Assembly (NCBI RefSeq): GCF_000276665.1
Contig: NW_004955402.1
Coordinates: forward strand, 8,442,466-8,506,465
From: Chinchilla lanigera
Lineage: Eukaryota > Chordata > Mammalia > Rodentia > Chinchillidae
Length of the DNA: 64,000 bases
Reading direction: 5' to 3'
Shown here: piece by piece, positions 46,123 to 58,300 of the stretch
Numbering within the stretch: the first letter of the stretch is position 1
Layout of the letters: the number at the start of each line of letters is the position of its first letter
Notes under the pieces: model-generated
The model's database searches: none
What the model was told of the DNA's origin: nothing
What the model saw: only the letters and a program-made list of their open reading frames with translations
Program-made: the position numbers and the translations under genes

Positions 46123-47300
46123 CTAAAAAGATTATTAAAACTATTTCTCAAATGATAGAGGGTATTTCCATCCAAATGTCAAAGATTCCATGGTTACATA
46201 TGAATGCACTGAATAAAATTTAGGGCTTATATGTTTGTGGGAGCTGTTTATTTCATTTTAAAATATAAAATTAACCAAATCAATGTAAGCAGACAGGGAG
46301 AAATTAGCTGGAATTCATATTGACTTCAGTAATTTTTAATGGACAAAGAAATAAATCTATAAGAGGGAAAAATGACACTTTTCCTTGCTGTCAACCTGTC
46401 TTTCATATCAGTTTTATTAGCAGCCTTGTTTCTCCTGTGGAAATCTACACCTCACCCAATATTTCCTCCCTAAAAATTCCTTCTTTCCACTATCATCCTC
46501 TTTATTGTAGATTAAAACGTGATAAAAATTAATAAGTATTTTTTTACTAGTATGACTATTAGTTGTTCATACAAACTAAAAGATTTCTGAATTAAAATGG
46601 GAGGAAACGAGCTCATCAGGGTAGCGTTTGACCCGGTATCCTTTATACAATGATAACCCAGTCTGCATTTTCACTGCCCTCTGTCTTCATCACTTTCCTT
46701 GTCACTGAGAGGCAAAGCTGGACTCCTGCAACTTAAAAGAGGAGGGAGTTCTTCTGGCCTACATTTCATTCTGCAGTCTGCTGCCTCCCAGGCAGAATGG
46801 GGGGACACAGGGCTGTGGGGGAGAAAAGCTGCTCACTGGAGGCCACCAGAAATCAGAGTGTGGGGGGTGCGCCCTTCCCAGCCACTCCCCCAGTGGCCGC
46901 CTCTTCTGCCCGTCTTCTGCACCTCCGAACAGCAAATTGCTATAAGCCCCACAATCCAATCACCCTCATGAGCCGTAAGACCCTTGAGGGCGTCTGAGTA
47001 TAAACCACAACACCCTGTTTCTATTTCCTTGGATTTCCTTCCCTCTGGAACAACTCACTTAATGACTGCCGGTCTCTCCATTAATTCCTGCTAGAAGCAT
47101 TCAAACCAGATTTAACTGTGCCTAAGCTTTTTTAAAAATGCGGATTTGTTGGGTCCAACTCCAGACATTCTGATTCCGTGAGTTTTGAATGGAGTCCAGG
47201 AATGAGTTTTAAAAAGAAGTCTTCTCAAGTAATTTTAATGAAAGAAGAAAATAGACAATATGTTGAGAAACACTGGAGTTTTTTTTTTAAAATTAAAACA
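46122..47300. other. Unassigned, with a GC-rich patch at 46690-46960
   Basis: The patch includes GTGTGGGGGGTGCGCCCTTC (46858-46877) and gives overlapping frames on both strands (66-90 codons) without a domain. No splice or promoter context supports a gene. Confidence 0.35.
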
Positions 47301-47770
47301 CGAGCTTTGAATTAATGCCAGTTAATGTCCTGCTTGCAAACTTGCACTAATTCTTTAAAGTAAAGCCGTACAACAGCTTCCAATTGAACCTGTCAATTCT
47401 GATTGACTTTAGAAAGAAGAAAATCTAACACAGCTGTGCATATTCCAGTTTATTCCATTTTGGTTAAAATATTTTACTGAGATTCAGACAGATCCTATTG
47501 AATAGATTAAGAATAAGGAGTTTTTGACTCAAAGAAGCTGTTCAAATCCAATTTTGTAAAGAAGAGGGCCAGAAAATTAATTTTCTACTTTTATGTGTGG
47601 GGTTGGCAAATTGATGAGATGCACAAAGAAAAAATATACAGAAAAGCGAATTAGCATTCCCATATCATTTATCTGACTTAAAAAATGTACAGGACTCATC
47701 AATTTGCTTTCCAGAGTGAGATTCAGAGAAAGCATTTTAATTTCAATTTTTTTAAAAAAAGTTAAGAGTC
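47300..47770. promoter_or_regulatory. Candidate noncoding regulatory block
   Basis: A non-repeat, AT-rich stretch with many homeodomain/POU-like cores (for example GAAAATTAATTTTC at 47573-47586, a 14-bp palindrome). Function is only inferred from texture. Confidence 0.25.
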
Positions 47771-47956
47771 TTTTGTAAAAACCAGAAAGTGAAGTTTCCT
47801 TGTATTTATTACCTTCGAGAACAAAGGGGAGATTTCCATAGTTGTCCTGTAAATTCAGACAAAGTGAGTAAACAAGGAATTAGTAAAGGAAAACCCTCAC
47901 CAAAAACATGGAGTTATGGATGGAATAGACTTGTTCCCAGTTCAAAAAGAGCAGTG

Positions 47957-48082
47957 GGTGCTGGGAATGTGGCTGGGTGGCAGAGTTCTTGTCTTGCACG
48001 CACAAGGGCCTGAGTTTGATGCCCAGCACCACAGAAAGAAACCCATAATAAAATAAATAAAATAAATAAATAAATAAAAAAT
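47957..48082 (+). mobile_element. ID SINE with (AAAT)n tail
   Basis: GGTGCTGGGAATGTGGCTGG, GCAGAGTTCTTGTCTTGCA and TGAGTTTGATGCCCAGCACC form a diverged ID core, followed by an (AAATAAAATAAAT)n tail. No clear target duplication was found. Confidence 0.88.
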
Positions 48083-48089
48083 AGAGAAA

Positions 48090-48870
48090 ATGTAAGTTAA
48101 GAAAATGGAGGAAGCCTTATGCCTACGCTTCAAAAGTTTTGCAAGTACAGCCCAGCATGAGAGAGAAGTGTAACAGGAAAGCAAGTTGTGAGACGTGCTG
48201 GGTTAGCTGCCCGGTTGTGCCAGAGCGAGCCCTGCACAGAACGCTGCCCTGTCACCCTGGATTCCCTTCCTTAATTCCTGCTTCCTTACCTCGTTCCCCC
48301 GCCTAATTATGCACAGAGAAAAACTGTAGCTCAATGACATGTGAATAACAAAATGTAATAAACTGTAATCCCCCCAAGGCACTGCACATCTTAGGTACCA
48401 CGGGACCCAGTTTGAGAGTTTCTATTTGACAGGGATTCAGTCAGAGAAAAGATATAACTGAAATTCAAACTCTCATCAGCTTGAGGCCAATGTTCGAGGT
48501 CCCTCCACCTCCTTATCCACCATCACTGACCTCTCTGGGGAGTTAGCAAAATGATTGGTTTTACTGCATTTTGTGTGGAGACATAGGAACACTTATGTGG
48601 TTTCACGTCTTTCGTTGCTAACTTCTAGTACCCAAATCTGAGCAACCTGGGGGGGAAAAAGGAGCCAAACCTGTCTTTGTCACCAAGTAGATTGCAAGCC
48701 AGGGTACTGTTATTGAATTTTATTGTTCTTTTTCTTAAATTAATCAAAACACATGATCAATACTGACATACAGGACTAGCTAATTAACTGCTTGGTGATA
48801 TTCAGCTAGCTAAGTATAATCATTATTCTATTTCTCAATTATAAAAATATAACAGGTAGACCCTGAAGTC
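48090..48870. other. Unassigned sequence
   Basis: No gene or named repeat recognised in this interval. Confidence 0.35.
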
Positions 48871-48873
48871 CTC

Positions 48874-49014
48874 AGAAGTAAAACAATAGAGGGGCTGGGG
48901 ATTTAGCTCAGCGGCAAAAGCGCCTGCCCGGCAAGCGCAAGGTCGTGAGTTCGGTTCCCGGTACCGGAGAAAAAACCAAAAAAAAAAAAAAAAAAAAAGA
49001 AGTAAAACAATAGA
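48874..49014 (+). mobile_element. Young ID SINE with perfect 17-bp target-site duplication
   Basis: The body (48891-48997) begins GGGGCTGGGGATTTAGCTCA, carries the internal promoter B-box-like GAGTTCGGTTCC, and ends in a long A-tail. AGAAGTAAAACAATAGA flanks it exactly at 48874-48890 and 48998-49014. The near-intact tRNA-like core and CpGs indicate a recent insertion. Three ID copies here (48891, 33291, 62105) share the GGTACCGG/CTGTACCAGG 3' variant. Confidence 0.97.
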
Positions 49015-49260
49015 AATTGTAATGATAGTAACCGACAATATTTATTGGGTACTTTTTGTATCCCAGCCACTCCTTAAATATGGATTAATTCTGAACCTCC
49101 AAACCCTGTGAAGCCCATACAGCAGTGTTTATATTTCCATTTTGCAGCCTAGGAATCACAAATACAGAGCAAATACGTGAGTCATCCAACATTACACTGC
49201 TCGCGAGTGATGGAAGCAGGTTTGAAGCTGCGGCTCACACTGTCCGTCGCTGACCTTACC
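49015..49260 (+). mobile_element. MIR SINE
   Basis: ATTTATTGGGTACTTTTTGT, CCAGCCACTCCTTAAATATG, TTTCCATTTTGCAGCC and GAAGCAGGTTTGAAGCTGCG follow MIR order. The neighbouring ID inserted at its 5' edge. Confidence 0.8.
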
Positions 49261-49769
49261 CAGGGTCCTCTCTCCCTGAAGCGGCTCATCACTCACTCTC
49301 CTTCCTCATGCAATCTCCCTCGAGTGAGGCAAGCTAAGGAGAGAAGGCTCTGGTATTTTACTGTTGCCCATGTCAGGAAACGATCCAGATTCAATTCTGC
49401 AATTCACCAAAGCTTTAGATATGGAAAACTCTAGGTTTGTGCATGATAATCTGCAACAACTGTAAGTAGACCTCTTCAGAGATTTTTTTCTGTGCACCTG
49501 CTTCTGGTGCTGGTTTTTCATTGGTGCCAGCAATAGTGTCAGAGCAGTCCACAGCTGATGCACAGGAGGCCTAGAAAAGAATCAAAATGAATAGTTTCAT
49601 GGTTACTCAAAGCATGGTCATGGTGCTTCATCAGATAGAATCATGGCAACACCTCCTGTGTCTACCATAGACAGGGAAGAGCTGACCCAAATACAAAAAT
49701 GGGATTGGTGTACGTATGTGGTGTGGGCCCTTAGTAACAAAATTTTCCTATTAGTTTTAGTTGAAGTGT

Positions 49770-50155
49770 TTAGATAATGTGCTAGTCTGTTTTCTGTTAC
49801 TGCAACAAAATATCTGAGGCAGGCTAATTTTATAGTGAAAGGGTTATTTAACTAACAGTTTTAAAGGCTGAACACCTAATCAACATTTCACAGATTCTAG
49901 AGTGAGCTCCCTGGCATTGTCACTTCACGGAGGATGGCAATGGCAGGAATATGCCATGGAAGGAAGGAGCATGGGCTTAGAACAGGAAGCCTAAAAGAGA
50001 GACTGAAGTCCTTCACTGCCTCAAGTACCACAAGGACCTCTCATTCCCAATCCCACACCCCCGTCACTCCACACCATCTCCTAAACCACCACATGAAACA
50101 AGCTCACAGCACATGAAACCCTGGGAGACAAATTCAAACCATATCCAAACAACAA
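49770..50155 (-). mobile_element. MaLR (MST/THE1-type) LTR, antisense
   Basis: CTAGTCTGTTTTCTGTTACT, ATATCTGAGGCAGGCTAATT, CACTTCACGGAGGATGGCAA, CCCCGTCACTCCACACCATC and CAAATTCAAACCATATCC are the ordered landmarks of a reversed MaLR LTR. Confidence 0.8.
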
Positions 50156-50349
50156 TAGATATAAACTTCAGTATAGAAAATCTGACACTTGTGTACACAT
50201 ATGTGCATGTGTTATACATAGACATGTAGACATATGTATCAATTTTGCCTGAGAGTAAGATAAATACAATTACATTAAAATTCTCTGTATAATTTAACAT
50301 TAATGCTTATTGGGGAGATGGAAAATTACCTACATACTGTAAGATCTGG

Positions 50350-50480
50350 GCTCATTCATTCAGCCCACATTTGTAGAGCAATTACTATCTAGCAGGCAAT
50401 AGAAAGGATGTTAGAAATACAGAGGTGATTCAACCACTATCTTTGCTTTCAAATTGCTCATAAGTAGGTAGAGGGCCCAA
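50350..50480 (+). mobile_element. Ancient mammalian interspersed repeat, family uncertain
   Basis: CTCATTCATTCAGCCCACAT, AGAGCAATTACTATCTAGCA and ATACAGAGGTGATTCAA resemble a common old repeat built on a 'last-third-of-life accumulation' type phrase (CATTCATTCAACAAATATTT...CTACTATGTGCCAGGCAC). A similar chain occurs at 51712-51890. Confidence 0.45.
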
Positions 50481-50979
50481 GGGCCCCTGGACTCCAGAGT
50501 TATCACTGGGAGGATCCTCCAAGAAGTGTGACCTAGGCAGAGCTGTGGAGATAATTAGGATGCCAGTAGAATGAAAGAGAAGCCCATTAGACAGACAGAG
50601 GTTTGCACACCATAGCATGTGACAGTGTCATTAGGAAAATCACAGACTCCCTGTATCTCAGTGGCAAGAGATACTGTTGGAGAGTCTGAGCCTTATATGT
50701 GAATATCCTTCTCTCTGCTAACATCTGCAATCAACCATTCTGAGCGACTGAGACTACTACTATAAGCCATTTCTCCCCATGTGAAGTTTATTTATCAGTG
50801 TGGTTCTATAGCTTCTTAGAAACTAGTTACACATGTAACAACGTAGACCCTCTGCCTTGTCCTAGACCCCCTGAGTTCTGCAGTTGCTTCTTTCATGTTG
50901 AAGTCTGAGAAGAGCTCCATTGGGCCAGTGATTGTAAATGTTTGGTGAAATCTAGGATTATTTGTGGCGTTTTGAAAGA

Positions 50980-51073
50980 AACCACTCATAGTGTGGTCCC
51001 ACTCCAAGTGACATGATTTGAGTGCTTTTTTCCTGGTGATTCTAATGTGCAACTTGGGTTCAGAAGTACTGAC
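50980..51073 (-). mobile_element. MER5-like hAT-Charlie MITE, internally deleted
   Basis: CATAGTGTGGTCCCACTCC (50986) near one end and CCTGGTGATTCTAATGTGCA (51032) with TTCAGAAGTACTG at the other match the two ends of MER5A, with most of the middle missing. Confidence 0.6.
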
Positions 51074-51153
51074 CAAGGATGATGTATGCTAAACTGGACA
51101 AGAAGTCAGAATAACCTGTCCTAGATTTAATACTCCATAGTCCTAAAGATGGT

Positions 51154-51170
51154 CTGTGTGTGTATGTGTA

Positions 51171-51211
<41 letters not shown>
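51154..51211. repeat. (TG)n microsatellite
   Basis: TG repeats with three early TA interruptions, followed by an uninterrupted (TG) run to 51210. The minus-strand His-Thr frames over it are artefacts. Confidence 0.97.
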
Positions 51212-51215
<4 letters not shown>

Positions 51216-51711
51216 CAGAGAGGGCGGGCAGAGAGGGCACATGAGTGTTTAAGTAATATTCATTTACTAAATCAAATATTTTTATAATTTCATCATTCTG
51301 TATCCAATAACCAAAGAAAAAAGGCAAAACAAGGACTTGGAATTCATAGGGAAACAGAGTTTCAGCAAAAAGAAAACCTGTCTCATTTTATTTTCAAGAT
51401 TGTCTTAAAGAGATACCTATAATTGTACATGTCCTTTTATCGCCATCTGACTTTTCAAGCAGTCTTGTTCTGTGAAATTCACTTTTACGCTGAACTGGCC
51501 TTACTCTTAGGGATTTCATACACATACTGGGGGAGCCTGATCCAGTGGCTTGAGACACTTATCTAGGAACACAGGGGCACCTGCCCAATAAACAATTATC
51601 AAATATGAACTTAGTGACTGATAAATGATTATTGGCAAATATTCTTGATCTGAGGATCTTGATAAACTTTTTTCACAAGATTTTTCTTTTCATTATTTTA
51701 AGTATTGAATT

Positions 51712-51890
51712 CAGGTCATTTACTTTTAGTATGTTATTATGTACCAAGCATGACATTGTATAAAATATAAATGAGTACAATCCCTGTTTTAAAGGCACTG
51801 AAAATCCAGTTGAGGAGACATGTGTAAACTGTGATCATAATTCAGAGTTGTAGAGAAGACAAAGGTTTCAGAGTTCTGTGAGAACACAGA
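51712..51890 (+). mobile_element. Ancient mammalian interspersed repeat, family uncertain
   Basis: TATTATGTACCAAGCATGAC, AAAGGCACTGAAAATCCAGT and GAGGAGACATGTGTAAACTG follow the same chain as the element at 50350. It is old and without termini. Confidence 0.45.
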
Positions 51891-52880
51891 GAAAGGATAT
51901 GCAGTTGAGCGCTCAGTCTCAGACCAAATGGCTCATCAGCTGTCTGTTTAGCTAACACACAATCGCACAGGAGACAGATTTTGTGAAGAAATCTTTTTCC
52001 ATAGGCAGCCGCCTGTAGATATTCTCCCAGGGATATTTCTGGCAGTTAAAAAGAGAAGAAAACAAAGGGCAAGAGAAATGAAGAGAAGAGGCAAGACAAC
52101 AGGAAATGAAAGGAAAAGAAGGAAAGTCCCTGAGAAAGCTGCTGGGACAGCAGGCACACAGCTCTTGCGTCTTCTCTCCTTACTACTTCCGGGTCATGTT
52201 GTCTTCACAATATTGTGGCAATTTCAATTTCTGGACACTGTGTCTCTCTTGAAGCATTTTTGACCAACTAAACTGGCAGTGATTGACACTCCTGCCTCTT
52301 GATTCCAACAGTACTTCCCCAGACCCGTTCCTCTGCAATAGGATTGACCTGGCCCCTCTCTCTGAGGCTACTAAAAACATCCTATTGGGGACAGTCTCCC
52401 CTTCATCTCTCTGGAGCCCGTTCCATAGGCGAAAACTGTATCCACTGAAGGCCTTCTGACATCATTTCTAGGAAGAGTAACCTATTTTAATTTTCACGCC
52501 CAACTCTACTATCGTCAGCCTCAGAAGCAAAATCCCATTCTGGTTGTTATTTATCTCACTTTGTCTCAAGTTGCCCTCGTTCTGCCCGGGGTCTCCCTTC
52601 CTTGCGTGATGCACACTCCCCTCTAGTCCTGGAAGACTGTTTATAGCTGCCACTTTCTCACCTGATCTCACAGTCACACCAAATGGCATTTAACCCAGTG
52701 GACATGTGTTTCATAAACTTAAAGAAGGAAGTTTATGATTAAATAAAGTTAGAAAAAGTATGCAGGCTTTTAAACAGCATATGGTTAAAATTACTTTAAA
52801 AATATCGTTTAATATTATCATTCTAAAAGTCAAAGAAACCTGTGCAGGTTTTCAAAATACAGATACATAGGAACCACCTT
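51890..52880. other. Unassigned sequence
   Basis: The pyrimidine-rich 52280-52680 part resembles L2-like texture, but no landmark is firm. An AAGAGAAGAAAACAAAGG-type purine tract lies at 52051-52130. Confidence 0.35.
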
Positions 52881-53087
52881 AAACTTGCTGAATCAAGCTG
52901 GGTGCAGTGGTGCACACTTGGGAGACTGATGTAGGACAATCCCAAGTTCAAGTGAGGCACTTAGTGATTTAAGGAGACTCTGTCTCAAAATTAAAAAATA
53001 AAATGATATAGTTCCGTGTGAAGGTTCTGTGTTCAATCCCCAATGCTGGTAAAAAGAAAAAAAAATGATTAAAACTGGTTGAATCAA
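52881..53087 (+). mobile_element. B4 SINE with target-site duplication
   Basis: A B1-like half (GCTGGGTGCAGTGGTGCACA from 52897) is joined to an ID-like half ending TTCAATCCCCAATGCTGG, then an A-rich tail. Direct repeats AAACTTGCTGAATCAA (52881-52896) and AAACTGGTTGAATCAA (53072-53087) differ at two positions. Confidence 0.92.
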
Positions 53088-53089
53088 AA

Positions 53090-53990
53090 CGTTTTGTAGT
53101 GAGTTTGAATTCCCATAGTGTTTATGATGTTGCTTTCCTGGTCTGTATTCCAGAATAGTGTTTGAGGGCTTCTGCTCCATAAAACTCTTCAATACGCATT
53201 TATTGATGCAATGATTAATACCATTCCATTAATGAACTGAAAACTGTGCAAAAACCTTTAAGGTACTGTTTGCTACGTGCTGAGAAATGTGTGAAACTCT
53301 TTGATATATTTGCAAAGATGATAGAAATGGGGAAGGAATGAACATATTCTTCCAGGTGGCCATTTAAAATTTCAATTCTTGACTACGCCTACTTGTATGT
53401 GCTTTCTCTCCCAAACCACTCTTTCTCCAACTTCATGTCCATTCTTTGTCCGTGATGTCCCAGATTCTTAGCATCCTCTGTGTACTGACGGGAAACAGGT
53501 GAAGAAGCACCATAGATTTCAATGCAGTAATATCTGCATGCAGCAATAAATAACTATCACTTTTAACAGTTCCAAAAAAGTGTATTTTAAACTACCATAA
53601 GGTGGTTTATCAAAAGATACAGAAAAAATCAATTATTTTAGAAGCATTTGGAGTTTTCATATTTTCATTTACAAAGTTCTTTAAAGCTGGTAAAAACTCA
53701 ACAAAGTCTAAAATGCCTAGGAAGCAAACAAAATGAGTTATAAATTATAGTCTAATGTGTGATAAACAGCACAAAAATAACAGGGGATTGGCTGGGACAG
53801 GATGGCAAGTTAAGAAGGCAAAACTAGCAGGTGATAGAGACTCATTTTTTAAAGGAGATAATATTAGTATTAGGTCATTCTTCTTTTGAAATACTTTCTT
53901 CTTGTGAAAGTATCAGAAACTCCAAGCAATGGAAAGACTTTGAAGCTATTTTTAAATGATTTGTTTCTTCTTTTACAAATTCACCCTCAA
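53090..53990. other. AT-rich sequence, nothing assigned
   Basis: No gene or repeat termini are visible. Confidence 0.35.
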
Positions 53991-55407
53991 GATTACTTAA
54001 AAATAACAGTTAGTAGTGTTAGGATTTTTTCTTCACTTCTCAGTTTCCACCTTGCTCCTTCCTCCTCCTTTCCTCAGCACCTGAAAAAATTACTGCATGC
54101 TTTGAATCTATTTACAATAATTCCTATGAGAGGAATCACGTCGTACTTGTCAGAATGTGACTGGAGTATTCCACTTGAAATAATGTTTTCAAGGTTTACC
54201 CATATTTCTACACTTTGAAGAATTTCCTTCTCTTTAAGTCTCAGTGGTATTCTGCTATATATACATATCATGCTTTCTTTATTCATCTTTGATAGAAAGA
54301 TGGTTATTATGGATAATGTTCCAATAAACAGAGTATAGATGTCTTTCCAACAGATTGATTTTATTTCCTTTGGACAAATAGTGAGATTTCTGGGTCATAT
54401 GGCAGTTCTTTTCCATTTCATATTGCTTTTATAATAGCTGTACCAATTTATATTCCCACCACCAGTGGGCAAAGTTTCCAATTTCCCATATTCTTGTCAA
54501 CACTTGACTTTCCTTCTCTCTTTATTTTTGGTAATGGCTGTTCTGAGCGATATGAGTTAATATTTTATTATGGTTTTGATTTACATTTCCCTAATGGTTA
54601 TGATATTATCTTTTCTTATACCTGTTAGCCAATTGTATAATTTTTGTTCTTAGATTATTTTCTTTTTTTACAAAAAAAAAATTTGTTCAAATTCTTACCT
54701 TATTTTATGTCAAGTTATAAGGGTTTTCTTTCTTTCTTTTTTTACAATTGAGATATGAGAATACCTTAGCAATTTCAGGGATTAACTCCTTCTCAGATAC
54801 TTGGTTTGTAAATATTTTCTCCTGTGTTCTATACTGTCTAATCTTTTCCTTTGATATGCAAAAGCTTTGATAAAGTCCCACTTTTAAATTTTTATGTTTT
54901 GTTTCTGAGCTTTTGATGTCATATCCGTGAAACCACTGCCAACACCAATATCATGAATTTTTTCCTTATGCTTTCATATAGGAACTGTACAATTTTAGAT
55001 CTTGTTTAAGTCCTCAGTCTATTTTAAGGTGGTGTGTATTTTTAAGAGGATTCCAATGTCATTTTTAAGAATATTGACATCCAGTTTTCCCAATACCACT
55101 TGAAGAGGTCACACTGTGTTAATTGTATATTCCTGGCATCCTGTTGATGAGCACTTTTGTACACATGTATGCATTAATTTCTGGTTTCTCCAATTTTTTC
55201 ATTGCTCAATATATGTATTTTTATACCAGTACCAAGCTTTCATTATTACAGCTTTGTAATATAGTATTTTAAAAAATTGAGATGTGTGATATCTCCAGTT
55301 TTATTCTTCTTATTTGAGATCACTTTTGTATTCATGGTCATTTTTCATTTTCTATGATTTATAGAACGCTTTATTTATATAAAACTTGTTTGGAATTTTG
55401 ATAGAGA

Positions 55408-55573
55408 TTGCATTAAATATTTATTTTTTTATTTTTTTTATTTTAAAGATAAAAGGAGGGAAACATTAACAGACATACAACATTTTACAACATATCATAA
55501 GCTCAATACAGACAATACAGAGTTACAAACAAAGTGGTAGGGAATTAACAATGGTGGTTGCATTAAATATTTA
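55408..55573 (-). mobile_element. Short A-tailed retroelement, copy 1, with perfect 16-bp target-site duplication
   Basis: TTGCATTAAATATTTA occurs exactly at 55408-55423 and 55558-55573, bracketing a T-rich left end (reversed A-tail) and a body of about 117 bp (55441-55557). The body recurs at 63848-63967 with about six differences. The host sequence is an antisense L1 whose own order resumes exactly after the right repeat. No Pol III box or open frame is seen. The 3' end of a lineage-specific L1 is the likeliest source. Confidence 0.85.
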
Positions 55574-56129
55574 GATTGCTTTATGTAGTGTGAACATTTT
55601 TCACTATACTAAGTCTTTAAATCTAGGAATAAGATGCCTTCTATTTGTGTCTTCTTAATTTTTTCATTAATGCTGTACATTTTTCATTGTACAAATATCT
55701 CACCACCTCAGTTAAGTTTACTCTTCCGTGTTTATTCTTTTTGGTGTTCTTGCAAATGAGACTGTGGTCATAATTTACTTTTAAATCAATTCATTGTTAG
55801 TATATGCAAAGGTAACTGATTTTTATAGGGATTTTGTTTCCCGCAATTTTACTAAACTGACATTAATAATCACACTTTTTTGGTCAAGTCTTCAGAGTGT
55901 TCTCTATATGTGATCATGTCACTCAGAAACAGAGGCAAGCTTACTTTTCCCTTTTTGAAATGGATCTGGGTTCTATCATTTTTGCCTGGCTACAATGAGG
56001 AGGACTTCCAGTGCTGTGTTGAAAATCACTGTGAGTACAGACATGGTTACCTAGTTCTTGATCTTAGTAGAAACATTTCAGTGTTCATTATAACCTTAAT
56101 AGAGTAAGGTGCACTCCTTCTACTCTTGT

Positions 56130-56312
56130 GTTTTAGTCATACCGGAGATTTAACCAAGCACTTTTGCAATACAATGCGTCCTCAGCCCTTTTTAAAAATG
56201 TTTTTTCAAATTTGAAAACTTGGGAAGTTGCACAGGCTGGACTCAAATTTGTAATCTTTCTGCCTTAGAATCCCTGAGTGCTGGGATTACAGTTGTGTGA
56301 CATTACACCTAA
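56130..56312 (-). mobile_element. B4 SINE, antisense
   Basis: The ID-like half is decayed (ACCGGAGATTTAACCAAGCA). The B1-like half is clear (TGCACAGGCTGGACTCAAAT and GAGTGCTGGGATTACAG, reversed). It is inserted in the antisense L1. Confidence 0.8.
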
Positions 56313-57439
56313 TTTACCTGGAGATTTTTTGAGAATTTTTTAATCAGGAAAGTGTTTTGTGAAATGCTTTTTCAACATTTACTGATGATCATATAATCTT
56401 TAATCTACGTTAAAGTTAATGTAGTGGATCACACAATGCATATATTGAACCATCTTTGCATCTCAATGCTAAAATCCTAACTGGTCATAATATATGATCC
56501 TTTTAGTGTGCTGCTAATTTAAGTTTGCTGGCATTCTGTTGATAATTTTTGCATCTGTATTCAGGGATACCTGATTTTAGTTTTATACTGGCCTTGTCTG
56601 GTTTAGCTATCTCAGTACTGTTACCCTACTAAAATGAGTTTGAAAGTATTTACACCTCCTCATATTTTTGAAAAACTTTGAGAAGGAATGGAATTAATCT
56701 TTCTTTAAATATTTGGTAGAATTCATCAATGAAGCTATTTTGTCCATTTTTTTTTACCTGCTGAGTGATCTGTGTTTATTGATTTCATCTTCATACTACC
56801 TATATGCCTGTTCCAACTTTGTATTTCTTCACAATTTAGTCTCTCTATGCTGTGTATATTTTGGAATTTCTTCCAAATTGTCCAGGAATTTTTTGGCTAT
56901 AATTGTTCCTGGTAATCTCTTATGCTCCTTTTTATTTTGTGGCCTTGGTTTTAATTGCTTCTCTTTTATTTCTGATTTCATATATTTGTGTCTTTACTCA
57001 TTTTTTTATTCAATCTAAGGGTTTGCTCATTCTGCATATCTGTTCAAAGCCAACTATTAATTTTTGTAATTTTTATTGTTCCTCTCTTCTTTATTCAGTT
57101 TGATTCTATTCTCTATTCAGCTTCTATTCTGAGGTTTTATTTCCCTTTTTCTGCTAATTTCAAGGTTTGTTCTTTTATTTTTCTATTTCCTCAAAATACA
57201 AAGCTATGTTGTTTATTTGAGAGCTTTCTTCTCATTTGATGTATTTGTTGCAATAAACTTCCCTCTTGATACTATTGCTGTATCCCATTTGTTTGTATGC
57301 TGTGTTTTCATTTGTCTTGATGTATTTCCTAATTTCATTTTCAGTTTCTTTTTTGACCCAATAGCTGTGCAAGGGTTTCATGCATTTGTGAGTTTTCCAG
57401 TTTTTCTTTTGTATGTTGATTTCTAATTTAAAGTGATGC

Positions 57440-58300
57440 ACAGAAGTTAGCTATTATTTCTTCTGTAACATTTCTTCCACCTAGTTCATTATGAACATTG
57501 ATGGTGTAAAAAGATATAGTAATGTTGATACAATTCAGAACCACAAGTCAGTTCAGTGCTTATACAGAAAGTATACAAAGCCTTGAACACATAAGGACAG
57601 AAACTGTCCTCTAGATGAACTGGAGAGACATAGATTGAGATAGAAAGTTGTATTGATTACCCTTATATTACTCATGTTTGGCTGAATGAGCCCACATGGA
57701 CAGCGATGTTATATCAGAGATGAGCAGTGCCTGTTGCATTACATTCACTAAATATAGAATTCACAATAGAATTCAAGATTTTCAGGATTCAAAAAATGGC
57801 AGACAGAACAACAATCAAGCACACAAATACTGAAGTGGGTAAGCTTGTGCCCACTACCCAAAGCCCTGAGCTCTTGATTGATGCCTGACTGTGGTAAGGC
57901 TCATGAGCAGTAACTCCAGCAGAGTCAGGGAAATGCCACCAGGAAATGTATTGAGCATGTGCTCATGAGTGGAATGAGATGCCCACAGCAATGCCCCATT
58001 TCCAGTTACCTTAGCTGTAGCAGATGGTGGCTGCTCTTAATAAGAACAACCCTTTGAAAGATTTGTCTTGAGGGCTGTGATGAGGGGGTACTTAAACAGG
58101 AAGAAGAACTGGGTGTGATGCAGCCCAATTTGTTAAGTAGAGACAAGTTCACCTGACAGCCATATTCACTGAAATGGTGATTCATGAATAGAGATTGTAG
58201 CAATTTCGTCATCTTTTAAAATAATCATATAGGTTTTTTACTCTCAGTAGTTGTTTGGCTATTTGACTAAGACCAGAGGAAACAGGGAGAGAGATCTTTT
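57440..58300. other. Unassigned sequence between LINE pieces
   Basis: No gene is recognised. The segment could be lineage-specific L1 or LTR sequence, but landmarks are missing. Confidence 0.35.

Larger units (their letters stand above)
53990..57440 (-). mobile_element. Long LINE-1 (L1M-type) remnant, antisense
   Basis: Over about 3.4 kb the plus strand follows the reversed L1 order. The 3' UTR comes first (54160-54260), then the C-terminal ORF2 part (AGTGAGATTTCTGGGTCATATG near 54381, CCAATTTATATTCCCACCAC near 54444), the RT region (GTTCTCTATATGTGATCATG near 55899; CAGTGCTGTGTTGAA near 56010), and the upstream ORF2 part to about 57430 (CCAATAGCTGTGCAAGG). A small retroelement (55408-55573) and a B4 (56130-56312) are inserted. 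Plus-strand frames in 56700-57430 are shadows. Confidence 0.85.

Noticed and set aside
46699..46997. Overlapping 66-90-codon frames as a coding exon
   Set aside because: Frames open on both strands in a GC-rich patch, with no domain and no splice or polyadenylation context.
48891..48997. Functional tRNA gene
   Set aside because: The tRNA-like core is an ID SINE with A-tail and target duplication and does not fold as a complete tRNA.
51060..51327. His-Thr-rich minus frames
   Set aside because: They are translations of the (TG)n microsatellite.
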